64,000 bases of DNA from SZAS-103 sp038216155 (GTDB lineage Bacteria > Pseudomonadota > Gammaproteobacteria > Xanthomonadales > Xanthomonadaceae): assembly GCA_038216155.1 (NCBI GenBank), contig JBBQQH010000004.1:1-64000 (forward strand), given 5' to 3'. Below are positions 45,191-53,933 of the stretch, piece by piece. Under the pieces are notes generated by a model. It ran no database searches and was not told the DNA's origin. It saw nothing but the letters and a program-made list of their open reading frames with translations. Position numbers and translations under genes: made by a program. Within the stretch, counting starts at the first letter, position 1; every line of letters begins with the position of its first letter.

Positions 45191-46885
45191 TCAGTACGGA
45201 TTCGGCGGCGGAAACAATGACGCCTTGCGCACAGTCAGTTTGAACGTGTAGGTGATGCCGCCATAGGTCGCGGAAATCGTGGTCGACTGCGTCCGTCGCA
45301 CCGGTTTGGCGACGATGTCGAATGCCGCAGAACTGGCGCCGGCTGCAATCGTCACGCTATCGGGCACCGTCGCTGCCCCCTTGTTCGAACTTGCCAATAG
45401 CAACACGGCGCCTGTCGGCGGCGCTTGCCCGTTCAACACCACGCTGCCGGTGCCGCTACCGCCTGCAGGCAGCGTCCCCGGGTTGACATTCAACGTCGTG
45501 AGTTGCGCGGCGGTCAGCGTCAGCGACGCCGACTTCGATGTGCCCGAATAGCTGGCGGTGACGGAGGCCGAGGTACTTGCCGCCACGCCTTGGGTCTCGA
45601 TCGCGAAGGTGGCCGAGGTCGCGCCCGCCGCAACAATCACGCTCACCGGTACCGTGATCGGTCCGCTGGCTGTCAGTGCGACAGTAATGCCGCCGGTCGG
45701 CGCCGCGCCACTGAGAGACACGCTTCCGCTTGCGCCGTTGCCGCCGACCACGCTCGCCGGCGTGATCGCGAGTTGGGCCACGCTTACCCCCGTCGGCGCC
45801 GGTTTCCAGCCTAATTGCACCACCTCGAAGTCGCTGGCAGACAGTGCGCCGAATGCGGGATTGAGCACGCCGTTATCCCAGTTCGTGTCGTACGACCCAC
45901 TGATGTACAGGTCCGAACCGTTGTCAGCGACGATCAGTCCGTACTTTTTCATCGCACGAAAAATTTTCTGCATCTCGGGGGTGAATCCGGAAATGTTCTT
46001 GCTCGCCTTCAGCCGTAGTCGCGCGCCCATCGGCAGCGCCCCCGATTGACTGCCGGCGCTGTGCGAACCCGGATACACATGGCCGTTGCTGGAGCGCACG
46101 GTCACGCGAAACGCGTGATTGATGTCGCTGATAGTGGTGCCGTACGCGTTGAAAACCTCGTCATAGCGCACCAGCCCGGGCAGGATCGCCAAGCCGGCGG
46201 CGTCGGCCGAGGTCCAGCCTTCAGTCCGGCGATTGTTGGTCTTCAGATCAAACAGCGCGCCCGAACCGGCCCGCCAAACGCTGCCGTCGTACCAGACGTT
46301 GTAGAGCTCGTACAGCAGCTTGTTGTCGCGGTCGAGGATCAACAAATGGCGATCGGCGTCGATGCGCTGGTCGACGTTGCCAGGCGCGCCGCCCTCGACC
46401 CAATGCGCCTGCGTGATCGCCTGGGCCGGTATCGGATAAAACGCAAAGCTGGTGTCGGTCGAATGATCGACGCCATCGCTTTCGTCCGAATACAAGAATT
46501 GCACCGCCAGCTTTGGTTGGCTGCCATCGACCGTCACGTATGGCAAGCCGTAGATGTCGACGCTGCCAGTGGAGACATCACCGCCGAAGTCCGGGTGCAA
46601 GTGGCGGGTGCCGCCGTTGTTGATAAAGGTGATGAAGTTTGCCGAATTCGAATCGACCGGTGCGCTACTGATGTCTGCGTTCCACCAGTTGTCGGCAGGC
46701 AACAGCGGCAAAGGTTGCGGCAGCGCACCGCCTTGCATGGGCGCGGCGAACGCATTCGTGGCGATCGCGAACGACATCAGCGCCAGACAAAGCATTTGCA
46801 AAAGTAATGCGCGCGGAATCACTTCCGACAGAAAACCATTTGAGTGCGAGCAGATCGGCAACGAGCTGCAATCGAAAAAACGCAT
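45191..46885 (-). CDS. Large secreted protein with Ig-like repeats, function unknown
   Basis: The 564-residue product has a long signal region (1-47, cut after AFA) with an unusual hydrophilic first 20 residues. A strong GGGAGG site 5 bases before the ATG at 46885 supports this start over an internal ATG at residue 31. The N-terminal domain (about 48-355) contains PADNWWNADISSAPVD, LHPDFGGD, WTSADAAGLAILPGLVRYDE and VADNGSDLYISG; I have seen similar sequences in other bacteria, without a known role. Two tandem Ig-like repeats of about 90 residues follow (368-460, 461-555), typical of secreted or surface proteins. It is isolated between DUF938 and ligD. Confidence 0.72.
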   Translation of the reverse strand: MRFFDCSSLPICSHSNGFLSEVIPRALLLQMLCLALMSFAIATNAFAAPMQGGALPQPLPLLPADNWWNADISSAPVDSNSANFITFINNGGTRHLHPDFGGDVSTGSVDIYGLPYVTVDGSQPKLAVQFLYSDESDGVDHSTDTSFAFYPIPAQAITQAHWVEGGAPGNVDQRIDADRHLLILDRDNKLLYELYNVWYDGSVWRAGSGALFDLKTNNRRTEGWTSADAAGLAILPGLVRYDEVFNAYGTTISDINHAFRVTVRSSNGHVYPGSHSAGSQSGALPMGARLRLKASKNISGFTPEMQKIFRAMKKYGLIVADNGSDLYISGSYDTNWDNGVLNPAFGALSASDFEVVQLGWKPAPTGVSVAQLAITPASVVGGNGASGSVSLSGAAPTGGITVALTASGPITVPVSVIVAAGATSATFAIETQGVAASTSASVTASYSGTSKSASLTLTAAQLTTLNVNPGTLPAGGSGTGSVVLNGQAPPTGAVLLLASSNKGAATVPDSVTIAAGASSAAFDIVAKPVRRTQSTTISATYGGITYTFKLTVRKASLFPPPNPY

Positions 46886-47141
46886 GACAACCTCCCGGCG
46901 GTCGCGTCAGGGGAGGCCGGTGCAGAAAGCGCTTCGCACGCGATGCGTCACCGGATACTCGCGACTGCGGCAGCATTTATAGCACCATCCGACTGCAGCA
47001 GTTTGCGTGGGTCGGTTGGCTTGCGGCCGGGTGCTTCTGCTGTTTCGTTTGAGGGCCTACAGCACCCCCCAGCCTCCCCGGCACGCTGCGCGAGCAAGAG
47101 GCTGAGCTGTTAGGCGCACGCGGTGCCGAGCGCGCAAGCAA

Positions 47142-49868
47142 TTACTTTTGCGTGGCGAATTTCGGCAGCGATTGCTTGCAGGTTTCCAGATCCGTCCAAG
47201 GGTCGACTTTCAATGACGCCGAACGCTTGCGCGCAGCAACCAGGTCGAATTGGTCGGGGCGCTTGATCCGGCCCAATTCGCTCCACGCCAACGGCATTGC
47301 GACGCCCGCACCCTCGCGTGCGCGCAGCGACCAACCGGTGACGCTGGTCGCGCCGCGCGCGTTACGCAGCCAGTCGACAAAAATCTTCCCGTTGCGCTGC
47401 GCCTTGCTGGCCGTGGCCAGATAGGTCAGCGGTGCATGCGCTGCTAGCGCGTTGGCGAATGCCTCGCAAAACGCTTTCACCTGCGGCCAACCCGGGCCAC
47501 GCCGGATCGGTACCACCACGTGCAGTCCCTTGCCGCCCGACAAGCGGACCCAGCTCTGCAGGTCGGCATCGAGCAGGCGCGCGCGAATGTCGCGGCCGGC
47601 TGCGATGACCGTTTTCCACGCAACACCTTCGCCAGGATCCAGGTCGAACACCATGCGATCGGGACGCTCGGGTTTGTCCACCCGCGCGCCCCAGGGATGG
47701 AACTCCAGCGTGTTCATCTGCACCAGCTCCAGCAACCCGTCGAGATCCTTGATGTAGACGTAAGGTTCTCGATCGCCATCCCTTTCCGACAGCTCGATTG
47801 CATGCACGCGCTTGCCCAGCGTCGTCGCGTGGTGTTTCTGGAAAAAACATTGACCGCCAACGCCATCGGGGCAACGCAGCAACGACAGCGGACGATTTGC
47901 AAGCTCCGGCAGCATCCATTGCGCGACCGCGCGGTAGTAGTCGGCTACGTCGCCCTTGGTGAGTTTTTGTTTCGGATAGACGATGCGTTCGGGATGGCTG
48001 ATGCGGGTCGAATTGGCAACGACGTCGGCCGCGGCATCCGACTTCCTTGCGCCTTCACGCGCGGCGGCAGAGTTCTTCGCGGCACGACCATCGCCGGACT
48101 TCCGCTTTGATGTTGACGCTTTCGCGCGCGCGTCTTTATCTGTGTCTGTCATGCCCAGATCCTCCGCTGATTTGTCCTCGCGCAGGCGCTGGAAACTGGC
48201 CTGCCGCAACAACCCTTCCTTGCCCCAGCCGCGATAGGCGACTTCCGCGACCAGCTCAGGTTCCACCCAGGTCACGTCGTGCGCGGCGAATGGCACGTGC
48301 GCCGGCAACTCGACGCTGCGGGAATCGCGCTGCAGTGCCGACAACTGCTCGCTCAACACCTTCAAGGTGGCATCGTCGTAGCCGGTGCCGACGCGTCCGA
48401 CATAGTGCAACGCGCCTTCGCGCACGTCGGCCATCAGTAGCGATCCGAATCCGCTGCGCGACCCTTTTGGATTGGTGTAGCCGACGATCAGGAAGTCATC
48501 CGACTGCGCATGCTTGAGCTTGAGCCAATCCGGTGAGCGCTTATGCACGTAATGCGAATCCACGCGCTTGCTGATGATGCCTTCGAGCCCTTGCTCGCCG
48601 CTGGCGGCGAACACCTGTGGCCCATGCCCGACCACATGCACGCTGTAGGCGAGCGCGTCATCGCCGGCGTATGCCAGCAACGATTCGAGCAGCCGCTTGC
48701 GTTCGATCAGTGCAACGTGAGTGAGATCGATACCTTCCAGCGCCGGCAGGTCGAACAGCAAATAACGCAATGGCGCGTTGGCAGTGCCCTTGATCGTGTG
48801 CTGCAACCCTGCAAAATCGCTGCGGCCTTCGCTATCCAGCGCGACCAGCTCGCCGTCGAAACGTGCCGACTCGACCGGCAGCGCTTCCAGCGCGCGCGCG
48901 ATCTGCGGAAAATCCGTTGTCCAGTCCAGTCCGTTGCGCGATCGCAGTTTCACTGCTCCGTCCTCGAGATCGGCCAACAATCGATAGCCGTCCCACTTGA
49001 CTTCGTGCAGCCACTTTTCGTCGCGCGGTGGCGTGCTGCCAAGCGTGGCCAGCTGGGGTTTGAAGCCAACGGCTAGCGGCGTCTTCCGCGCTCCTGCCAA
49101 TACCATTGCCTCCGCACGCCAGTCGATCGTGTTGCCTTTACGTTTGCGCGCGATCGGTGTTTTCGACGATGACTTTGCGGCGCGTTTTTTCTTCGGCGCA
49201 GCGGCTGCGGGATTGTCTCGCGTTCGTTTCTTCGCGCTGCTTTTGACTTCAGCACCCGGCAACCCGCGCTCGCCCTTGCCGGAAATCCACTGCCGTCCAA
49301 TGTGTGCCGACGACTCCGGACCGGGCTCGACCTCAACCAGTTCGTTGGCGTCGGTGTCGGCCGCAAACGCGTCGTCGCGCTTGATCAGCAGCCATTGCGG
49401 TTTACCGCCGCCGCGACCGCCGCTCATATGGGTGCGCACCAGTTTCCACGCGCCACGCAACTTCTCGCCGTGCAGCACGAAGTCGAGCTTGCCCGCTGCG
49501 ATGGCCTCCAGCGGATCGCCCTCGCACGACCACACGCCGTGATCGAACACCAGCACGTGACCGGCGCCGTAATTGCCTTCAGGGATTTCGCCCTCGAATC
49601 CGGCGTATGGCAGCGGATGATCCTCAACCTGCACCGCGAGGCGCTTTTCGCCCGGGCGCAGCGACGGGCCTTTCGGCACCGCCCAGCTTTTCAGCGCGCC
49701 GTCTGCTTCGAGTCGGAAATCAAAATGCCGCGCGCGTGCGTTGTGCAGCTGCACCACGAAGATCGGCCGCTTGCCCGGGCCGCGTTTCGCGCGGGCTTTG
49801 ACGCTGTCGTCGGCCGGTTCTGGCGTGTCGGCGAAGCGCCGCTTGCGCGCGTATTCGCGCAGGCTCAC
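47142..49868 (-). CDS. ligD: Multifunctional DNA ligase D
   Basis: LigD repairs double-strand breaks with Ku by end joining. The 908-residue protein has three domains. The 3'-phosphoesterase (about 30-175) has H42, H48, D50, R52, H84 and Y88, the same residues and numbers as reported for Pseudomonas LigD. The ATP-dependent ligase (about 255-560) has nucleophile K291 in EVKWDGY. The polymerase/primase (about 625-900) has the DLD metal motif in MVFDLDPGEG. Lys-rich linkers lie between domains. The start is GTG, 3 bases after ku, so the pair is coupled. Confidence 0.95.
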   Translation of the reverse strand: MSLREYARKRRFADTPEPADDSVKARAKRGPGKRPIFVVQLHNARARHFDFRLEADGALKSWAVPKGPSLRPGEKRLAVQVEDHPLPYAGFEGEIPEGNYGAGHVLVFDHGVWSCEGDPLEAIAAGKLDFVLHGEKLRGAWKLVRTHMSGGRGGGKPQWLLIKRDDAFAADTDANELVEVEPGPESSAHIGRQWISGKGERGLPGAEVKSSAKKRTRDNPAAAAPKKKRAAKSSSKTPIARKRKGNTIDWRAEAMVLAGARKTPLAVGFKPQLATLGSTPPRDEKWLHEVKWDGYRLLADLEDGAVKLRSRNGLDWTTDFPQIARALEALPVESARFDGELVALDSEGRSDFAGLQHTIKGTANAPLRYLLFDLPALEGIDLTHVALIERKRLLESLLAYAGDDALAYSVHVVGHGPQVFAASGEQGLEGIISKRVDSHYVHKRSPDWLKLKHAQSDDFLIVGYTNPKGSRSGFGSLLMADVREGALHYVGRVGTGYDDATLKVLSEQLSALQRDSRSVELPAHVPFAAHDVTWVEPELVAEVAYRGWGKEGLLRQASFQRLREDKSAEDLGMTDTDKDARAKASTSKRKSGDGRAAKNSAAAREGARKSDAAADVVANSTRISHPERIVYPKQKLTKGDVADYYRAVAQWMLPELANRPLSLLRCPDGVGGQCFFQKHHATTLGKRVHAIELSERDGDREPYVYIKDLDGLLELVQMNTLEFHPWGARVDKPERPDRMVFDLDPGEGVAWKTVIAAGRDIRARLLDADLQSWVRLSGGKGLHVVVPIRRGPGWPQVKAFCEAFANALAAHAPLTYLATASKAQRNGKIFVDWLRNARGATSVTGWSLRAREGAGVAMPLAWSELGRIKRPDQFDLVAARKRSASLKVDPWTDLETCKQSLPKFATQK

Positions 49869-49871
49869 GGA

Positions 49872-50870
49872 TCAGGCCGTCTTGCGGCGAGCCGGTGCTT
49901 TCGCCGTCGCTGCCTTGGAAGCCTTTTTTGTCGCGGCCTTCTTCGTCGACTTCTTCGCGGTCGATTTCTTCGTCGTGGCCTTCTTGCCGCCGGATTTTCC
50001 GCTGGGCTTGGAACCGCTTGACTTCGACACCGGAACTTTCCGCGCAGCATCCTTCTTCGCGGGCGTGCGCTTGTTGGTTTCCAGGCTCTTCTTCAGCAGC
50101 GACATGAAGTCGACCACATTGGTCGCCGCATTTTCCGGAGTGGCGGACTCGCCTTCGTCCGCACGCGACACCAAGCCGTCGGACTTCATCCGCTTCTCGA
50201 TCACTTTTTGCAGCCGATCGCGAAATTCATCCTTGTATTCGTCTGGCTTCCACTTACCGGCCATCGATTCGATCAGTTGCGTAGCCATGTCCATCTCCTT
50301 GTCGCTGACACGCCACTTCGCGACGCCGCCTTTGGGCAGCTTGTAGTCGGAGGCATCAACCAGCTCCTGCGGAAAGCGCAGCAACATCAGCATCAACGCA
50401 TCGCCCTGCGGCATTACCATCGCCAGGTATTCGCGGGTGCGGATTACCACGCGACCGATGCCGACCTTGCCGGTTTTCGCCAGCACCTCGCGCAACAGGA
50501 CGTAGCCTTTTTCTGCCTTCTTGCCCGGCTCGAGGATGTAGGGCTTTTCGAAATAGGCGGGACTGACATCGGCGGCATCGACGAACGCCTCAATCTCGAC
50601 CGTCTCGCGATTCTCGGCCGCTGCCTCGGCAATAGCGTCGGAGTCCAGCACGACGTAGTTGCCTTTGCTGAATTCGTAGGCCTTGACGATTTCCTTCCAC
50701 GGCACTTCCTCGCCGGTTTCGGCGTTGACGCGTTCGTAGCGAATCGGTGTCTGGTCGCGCGCATCGAGCATGCGGAAATGCAGGTCGACCTTGCGCTCGC
50801 CCGACATCAGCTTGATCGGCACGTTAAGCAAGCCGAAGGAAAGGGTTCCAGTCCAGATCGGTCGAGCCAT
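49872..50870 (-). CDS. ku: Ku protein for non-homologous end joining
   Basis: Bacterial Ku is a homodimer that encircles broken DNA ends and recruits LigD. The 332-residue protein has the Ku core (about 1-260) beginning MARPIWTGTLSFGLLNVPIKL. The C-terminal 65 residues are Lys/Ala/Ser-rich (repeats like KKSTAKKST), a basic tail that can aid DNA binding. The ATG at 50870 has GGAG 9 bases upstream; an upstream extension of 32 residues is unlikely. ligD follows at once. Confidence 0.96.
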   Translation of the reverse strand: MARPIWTGTLSFGLLNVPIKLMSGERKVDLHFRMLDARDQTPIRYERVNAETGEEVPWKEIVKAYEFSKGNYVVLDSDAIAEAAAENRETVEIEAFVDAADVSPAYFEKPYILEPGKKAEKGYVLLREVLAKTGKVGIGRVVIRTREYLAMVMPQGDALMLMLLRFPQELVDASDYKLPKGGVAKWRVSDKEMDMATQLIESMAGKWKPDEYKDEFRDRLQKVIEKRMKSDGLVSRADEGESATPENAATNVVDFMSLLKKSLETNKRTPAKKDAARKVPVSKSSGSKPSGKSGGKKATTKKSTAKKSTKKAATKKASKAATAKAPARRKTA

Positions 50871-51202
50871 GGCGGTCTCCATTTGCCGGGGATGATGCAT
50901 GCCCGCCAATGAGGCAGGATCTCGAGGGTAGCGCGGTTGCGGTGCAGGAGTCAGCGGCCGCCGCACTCTGTGTCAGCTTTCGCTCAGCTATTGCATGCTT
51001 CGCCCAAGCGAGCAATGAGGTAACTGCGTAATTGAGGACCATCGCCATCAGCAGGCAACGACTTGCGCGCGCGTGAGCCGGCAAGGTGCGCATGCGAGTG
51101 ATCCTCAACTGAATCGCTTTCAAGCAGCGCCACGTCGGGATCTACTCCACGGCGTGGCGCAACTGATCAAGCGCGAGCCTTGCGGCGGCGCGCCTGACGC
51201 GA
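50871..51202. other. Intergenic region upstream of ku
   Basis: This 332-base stretch has no supportable gene. It should hold the ku-ligD promoter. An imperfect hairpin, ATTGC-AT-GCTT, a CGCCC loop, and AAGC-GA-GCAAT, lies at 50990-51016; there is no T-run, so a regulatory or structural role is possible but unproven. Confidence 0.5.
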
Positions 51203-51640
51203 CTAGTTGGGCTTGATGATGATGACTGGATCGACGTCCGGACCCAAGCCGCCGATTGTGTATTTGAAACGAAGATTGTTCGTCAGGAATCTTTTCTTTA
51301 CCGCGACCTGCGCCTCGTGACGGCGATTCGTCGGATCGAACGCCGACAGTCGGGCTGTGCCTACGGTTTCACCCTCGGCGAGGACGGACGGGCCGAAATC
51401 GATCGTGAATCTGCGGGTCTCAGCGGTCCGGCCGCGCCACGTGATCAGCGTCCCCGGCAGGACGGTGCACGCGTCCGGCGTTGGATGGCCAGTGGCATCG
51501 AGTTGGATATAGACCGGGGCAGTCGTCTTGGGGTCGGAGCCACACGCCACCGGTTCGACATCGATTTTTCCCTTCGTGGTGGCGCAACTTGCCAACCCTA
51601 ATGCTGTCGCCAGCACGAACATCGTGGTCTTGTTTCTCAT
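51203..51640 (-). CDS. Small lipoprotein of unknown function
   Basis: The 145-residue product has a signal peptide ending in a lipobox (LASC, Cys19), so it should be acylated and membrane-anchored. The mature part has GSDPKTTAPVYIQLDATGHP, PDACTVLPGTLITWRG and a C-terminal KYTIGGLGPDVDPVIII, resembling a small beta-sandwich; the family is not recognised. GGGAG precedes the ATG at 51640; the longer open frame upstream is not supported. It lies 41 bases after the TolB/TPR gene on the same strand and probably shares its transcript. Confidence 0.75.
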   Translation of the reverse strand: MRNKTTMFVLATALGLASCATTKGKIDVEPVACGSDPKTTAPVYIQLDATGHPTPDACTVLPGTLITWRGRTAETRRFTIDFGPSVLAEGETVGTARLSAFDPTNRRHEAQVAVKKRFLTNNLRFKYTIGGLGPDVDPVIIIKPN

Positions 51641-51681
51641 CGCACGCTCTCCCTTGGTTGATGGAACTGATCGCTGGAACC

Positions 51682-53703
51682 TCACTGATCCGCAGCCGAT
51701 GCTGCGACTTTTTCGGTCGTCGGTTGCGTGCTCGGTGCAAACGTCTTCAGCCATGGGTTGGAGGCGATGCGCGCCGGGGGGATACCCATCCGCGTCGCTT
51801 TCAACACCCGCGCCCGCGCCAGCTCCGGCTTGCCAAGCAAGGCAAAGGTTTGCGCGTCCAGCAGGGCGACGTCGGCTTGTTCGGTAGTGAGTGTTTCAGC
51901 GGCCGCGATCGCTTCGCGCGCCCCCTTTTCATCGCCAAGATTGATTCGATACCAGGCCAGGCAGGCCAGCGCCTGCGCATCATTGGGCTTGGCGGCAACA
52001 TAGCGCGCGACCATTTGCGCAGCACGCCCGTAGGCCGCATGCGCCTGCGAAGCGGTTGCGGGCACCGCCGCCAAGGCATCGCCGACATTGCCCCAGTTGC
52101 GATAGTCGGCCGGTTCCAGCGCGGCAGCGCGACGATAGTAGTCGGCAGCTTGCTCGTACGCGCCCAGCCCGAACTTGAGCGTTCCCAGGTTCGCCAGCAC
52201 GTCGTAGGTCGGCTTGATCGCAAGCGCGCGATTGAATGCATCGATGGCCTGATCGCTGTCGCCACGACTCAGGTACAAGCCGCCCAGGCTGCTCCATACG
52301 CTTGCGTCATCGGGAGCGAGCGTCGATGCAGTGCGGTAGCTGTCGATTGCCGGTCCGAGATCACCACTGAGGAAGTGGTAATAGCCGAGCTTTTTATAGA
52401 TGTCCGCATCGCCTGGCCGCAGCACGCGCGCGCGTTCAAAGTAGGCCAGCGCGAGGTCGCCATGGCCGAGGTCACCCTGCAATCGCGCCAGGCCGATGTA
52501 CGCAGCTGGCCGCAACGCCGGATCGCCGAGCGCGCGCGTGTAATTGTCCTGCGCCTTGTCAGCCTCGCCGTGGGTGCGATACAGATCGCCCAGTGCCAGC
52601 GAGACCTCGCGCAGTTGCGGATCCATCGCCGTGGCCCGTGCGCAGGCCGACTGCGCCAGTGCAAACGCCTTGGCGTCGCGCATGTCGTCGAAATGCTTGA
52701 TCTCGGCGCGGCAAATGCCAGCCTGCGCGCGCGCAAAGCCGATGTCGCTGGACACCGCGCTGCCGAAATAATCGATTGCCTTGTCCAGCCGCGCCTCGGT
52801 TGCCGGCTGTCGCAGCAGTTGCTGGCCGCGCAGGTAGTCGTCGTAGGCTTCGAGGTTGGTGGTCGGGGTCAGGCGGCGGACCAGTTTGTGATCCTGCGGC
52901 AGCACGCCGAGCAGCGCGTGCACGACTTCACCGGCGATTTCGCTTTGCATCGCAAACACATCCGAGCGCTCGCGATCGTAGGTGTGCGTCCACAAGGTGA
53001 AGCCGGTGCGGGTATCGGACAGGCGCGCGCTGATGCGCAGGTGATTGCCATCGCGGCGCACGGCGGCGTCCAGCAACGTCGCCACGCCAAGGGTGGCGCC
53101 CAGTTGTTTGATGTCCAGATCACGCAGGCTTTTTGACAGTTCGGACGTGCGAGCGGCCACCTTGAGCCCTGGCACGCCGGCCAGGGCATCCTGCATTTCC
53201 ACTGCAAGGCCCTCGGCAAAATAACCATCATCAAGCGTGCCGCCCAGATTGGTGAACGGCAATACCGCGATCGACGCCTCGACTGGAATCCCGACCCCGG
53301 GCGTTCGGTTGAACCAGGCCCAAGTGCCGATCGCTCCCACCACCACCAGTGCGAGGACCCCAGCCAGCCACCACACGCGCGTCGAAGAGCCATCCTCGTC
53401 GGATGCTTCATCTGCGGGCAGCAAGTCCAGTTGCGTCTCAGCGTCAGTGCCGGCCGCGGATCCGGAATCGCGACGCAATCCCGAAGGCGTGAGGTCGTAG
53501 AACCACGACAGCAATACCGCAATCGGCAGGCCCAGCATCAGCAACCCGAGCAACAGGCGCATCGCCCATTTGGGTGCATCCAGCGTCTCAAACAGCACCT
53601 GTCCGCCCTGCAACACCACGAACATGAAAGCCACGTAAGCCAGTGTCACCTGCGGCACGCGGCGGCGGCGCAAGTCACGCATCCACACGCCCAGCGTCGA
53701 CAT
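51682..53703 (-). CDS. TolB-like/TPR integral membrane protein
   Basis: The 673-residue protein begins with membrane helices near 18-36, 46-68 and 110-130 and a short Asp/Glu-rich linker. Next is a FlgO/TolB-like domain (about 140-265) with SIAVLPFTNLGG and YFAEGLAVEMQDAL, then about eight TPR repeats (from about 300) such as ASVWSSLGGLYLSRGDSDQA. Similar proteins occur in xanthomonads, sometimes as the C-terminal part of signalling proteins; the role is unknown. The start at 53703 (MSTLGVWMRDLRRRRVPQ) is preferred; the open frame continues 39 codons upstream. It diverges from the gamma-glutamyltransferase gene. Confidence 0.82.
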   Translation of the reverse strand: MSTLGVWMRDLRRRRVPQVTLAYVAFMFVVLQGGQVLFETLDAPKWAMRLLLGLLMLGLPIAVLLSWFYDLTPSGLRRDSGSAAGTDAETQLDLLPADEASDEDGSSTRVWWLAGVLALVVVGAIGTWAWFNRTPGVGIPVEASIAVLPFTNLGGTLDDGYFAEGLAVEMQDALAGVPGLKVAARTSELSKSLRDLDIKQLGATLGVATLLDAAVRRDGNHLRISARLSDTRTGFTLWTHTYDRERSDVFAMQSEIAGEVVHALLGVLPQDHKLVRRLTPTTNLEAYDDYLRGQQLLRQPATEARLDKAIDYFGSAVSSDIGFARAQAGICRAEIKHFDDMRDAKAFALAQSACARATAMDPQLREVSLALGDLYRTHGEADKAQDNYTRALGDPALRPAAYIGLARLQGDLGHGDLALAYFERARVLRPGDADIYKKLGYYHFLSGDLGPAIDSYRTASTLAPDDASVWSSLGGLYLSRGDSDQAIDAFNRALAIKPTYDVLANLGTLKFGLGAYEQAADYYRRAAALEPADYRNWGNVGDALAAVPATASQAHAAYGRAAQMVARYVAAKPNDAQALACLAWYRINLGDEKGAREAIAAAETLTTEQADVALLDAQTFALLGKPELARARVLKATRMGIPPARIASNPWLKTFAPSTQPTTEKVAASAADQ

Positions 53704-53933
53704 CGGATCGACACCGTGTTTCGCCCTGCGATCATCGCGATCGGACGAGGTGCCAGCCACCGAAAATCTCCCCGCAGCACCGAGTCCGGCAGGGTAGGCA
53801 CCAGTGGCGATGGAATGCAAGGCGCAGCGCGCGCATCAGCATGGCGACTGCCGGCTGCTTGCATGTGGCGAGTGTGGACTCGCTATCCGCGCCGCGGAGT
53901 ACCATCGACGCATCGCTTAATCGAGGCATGGCC

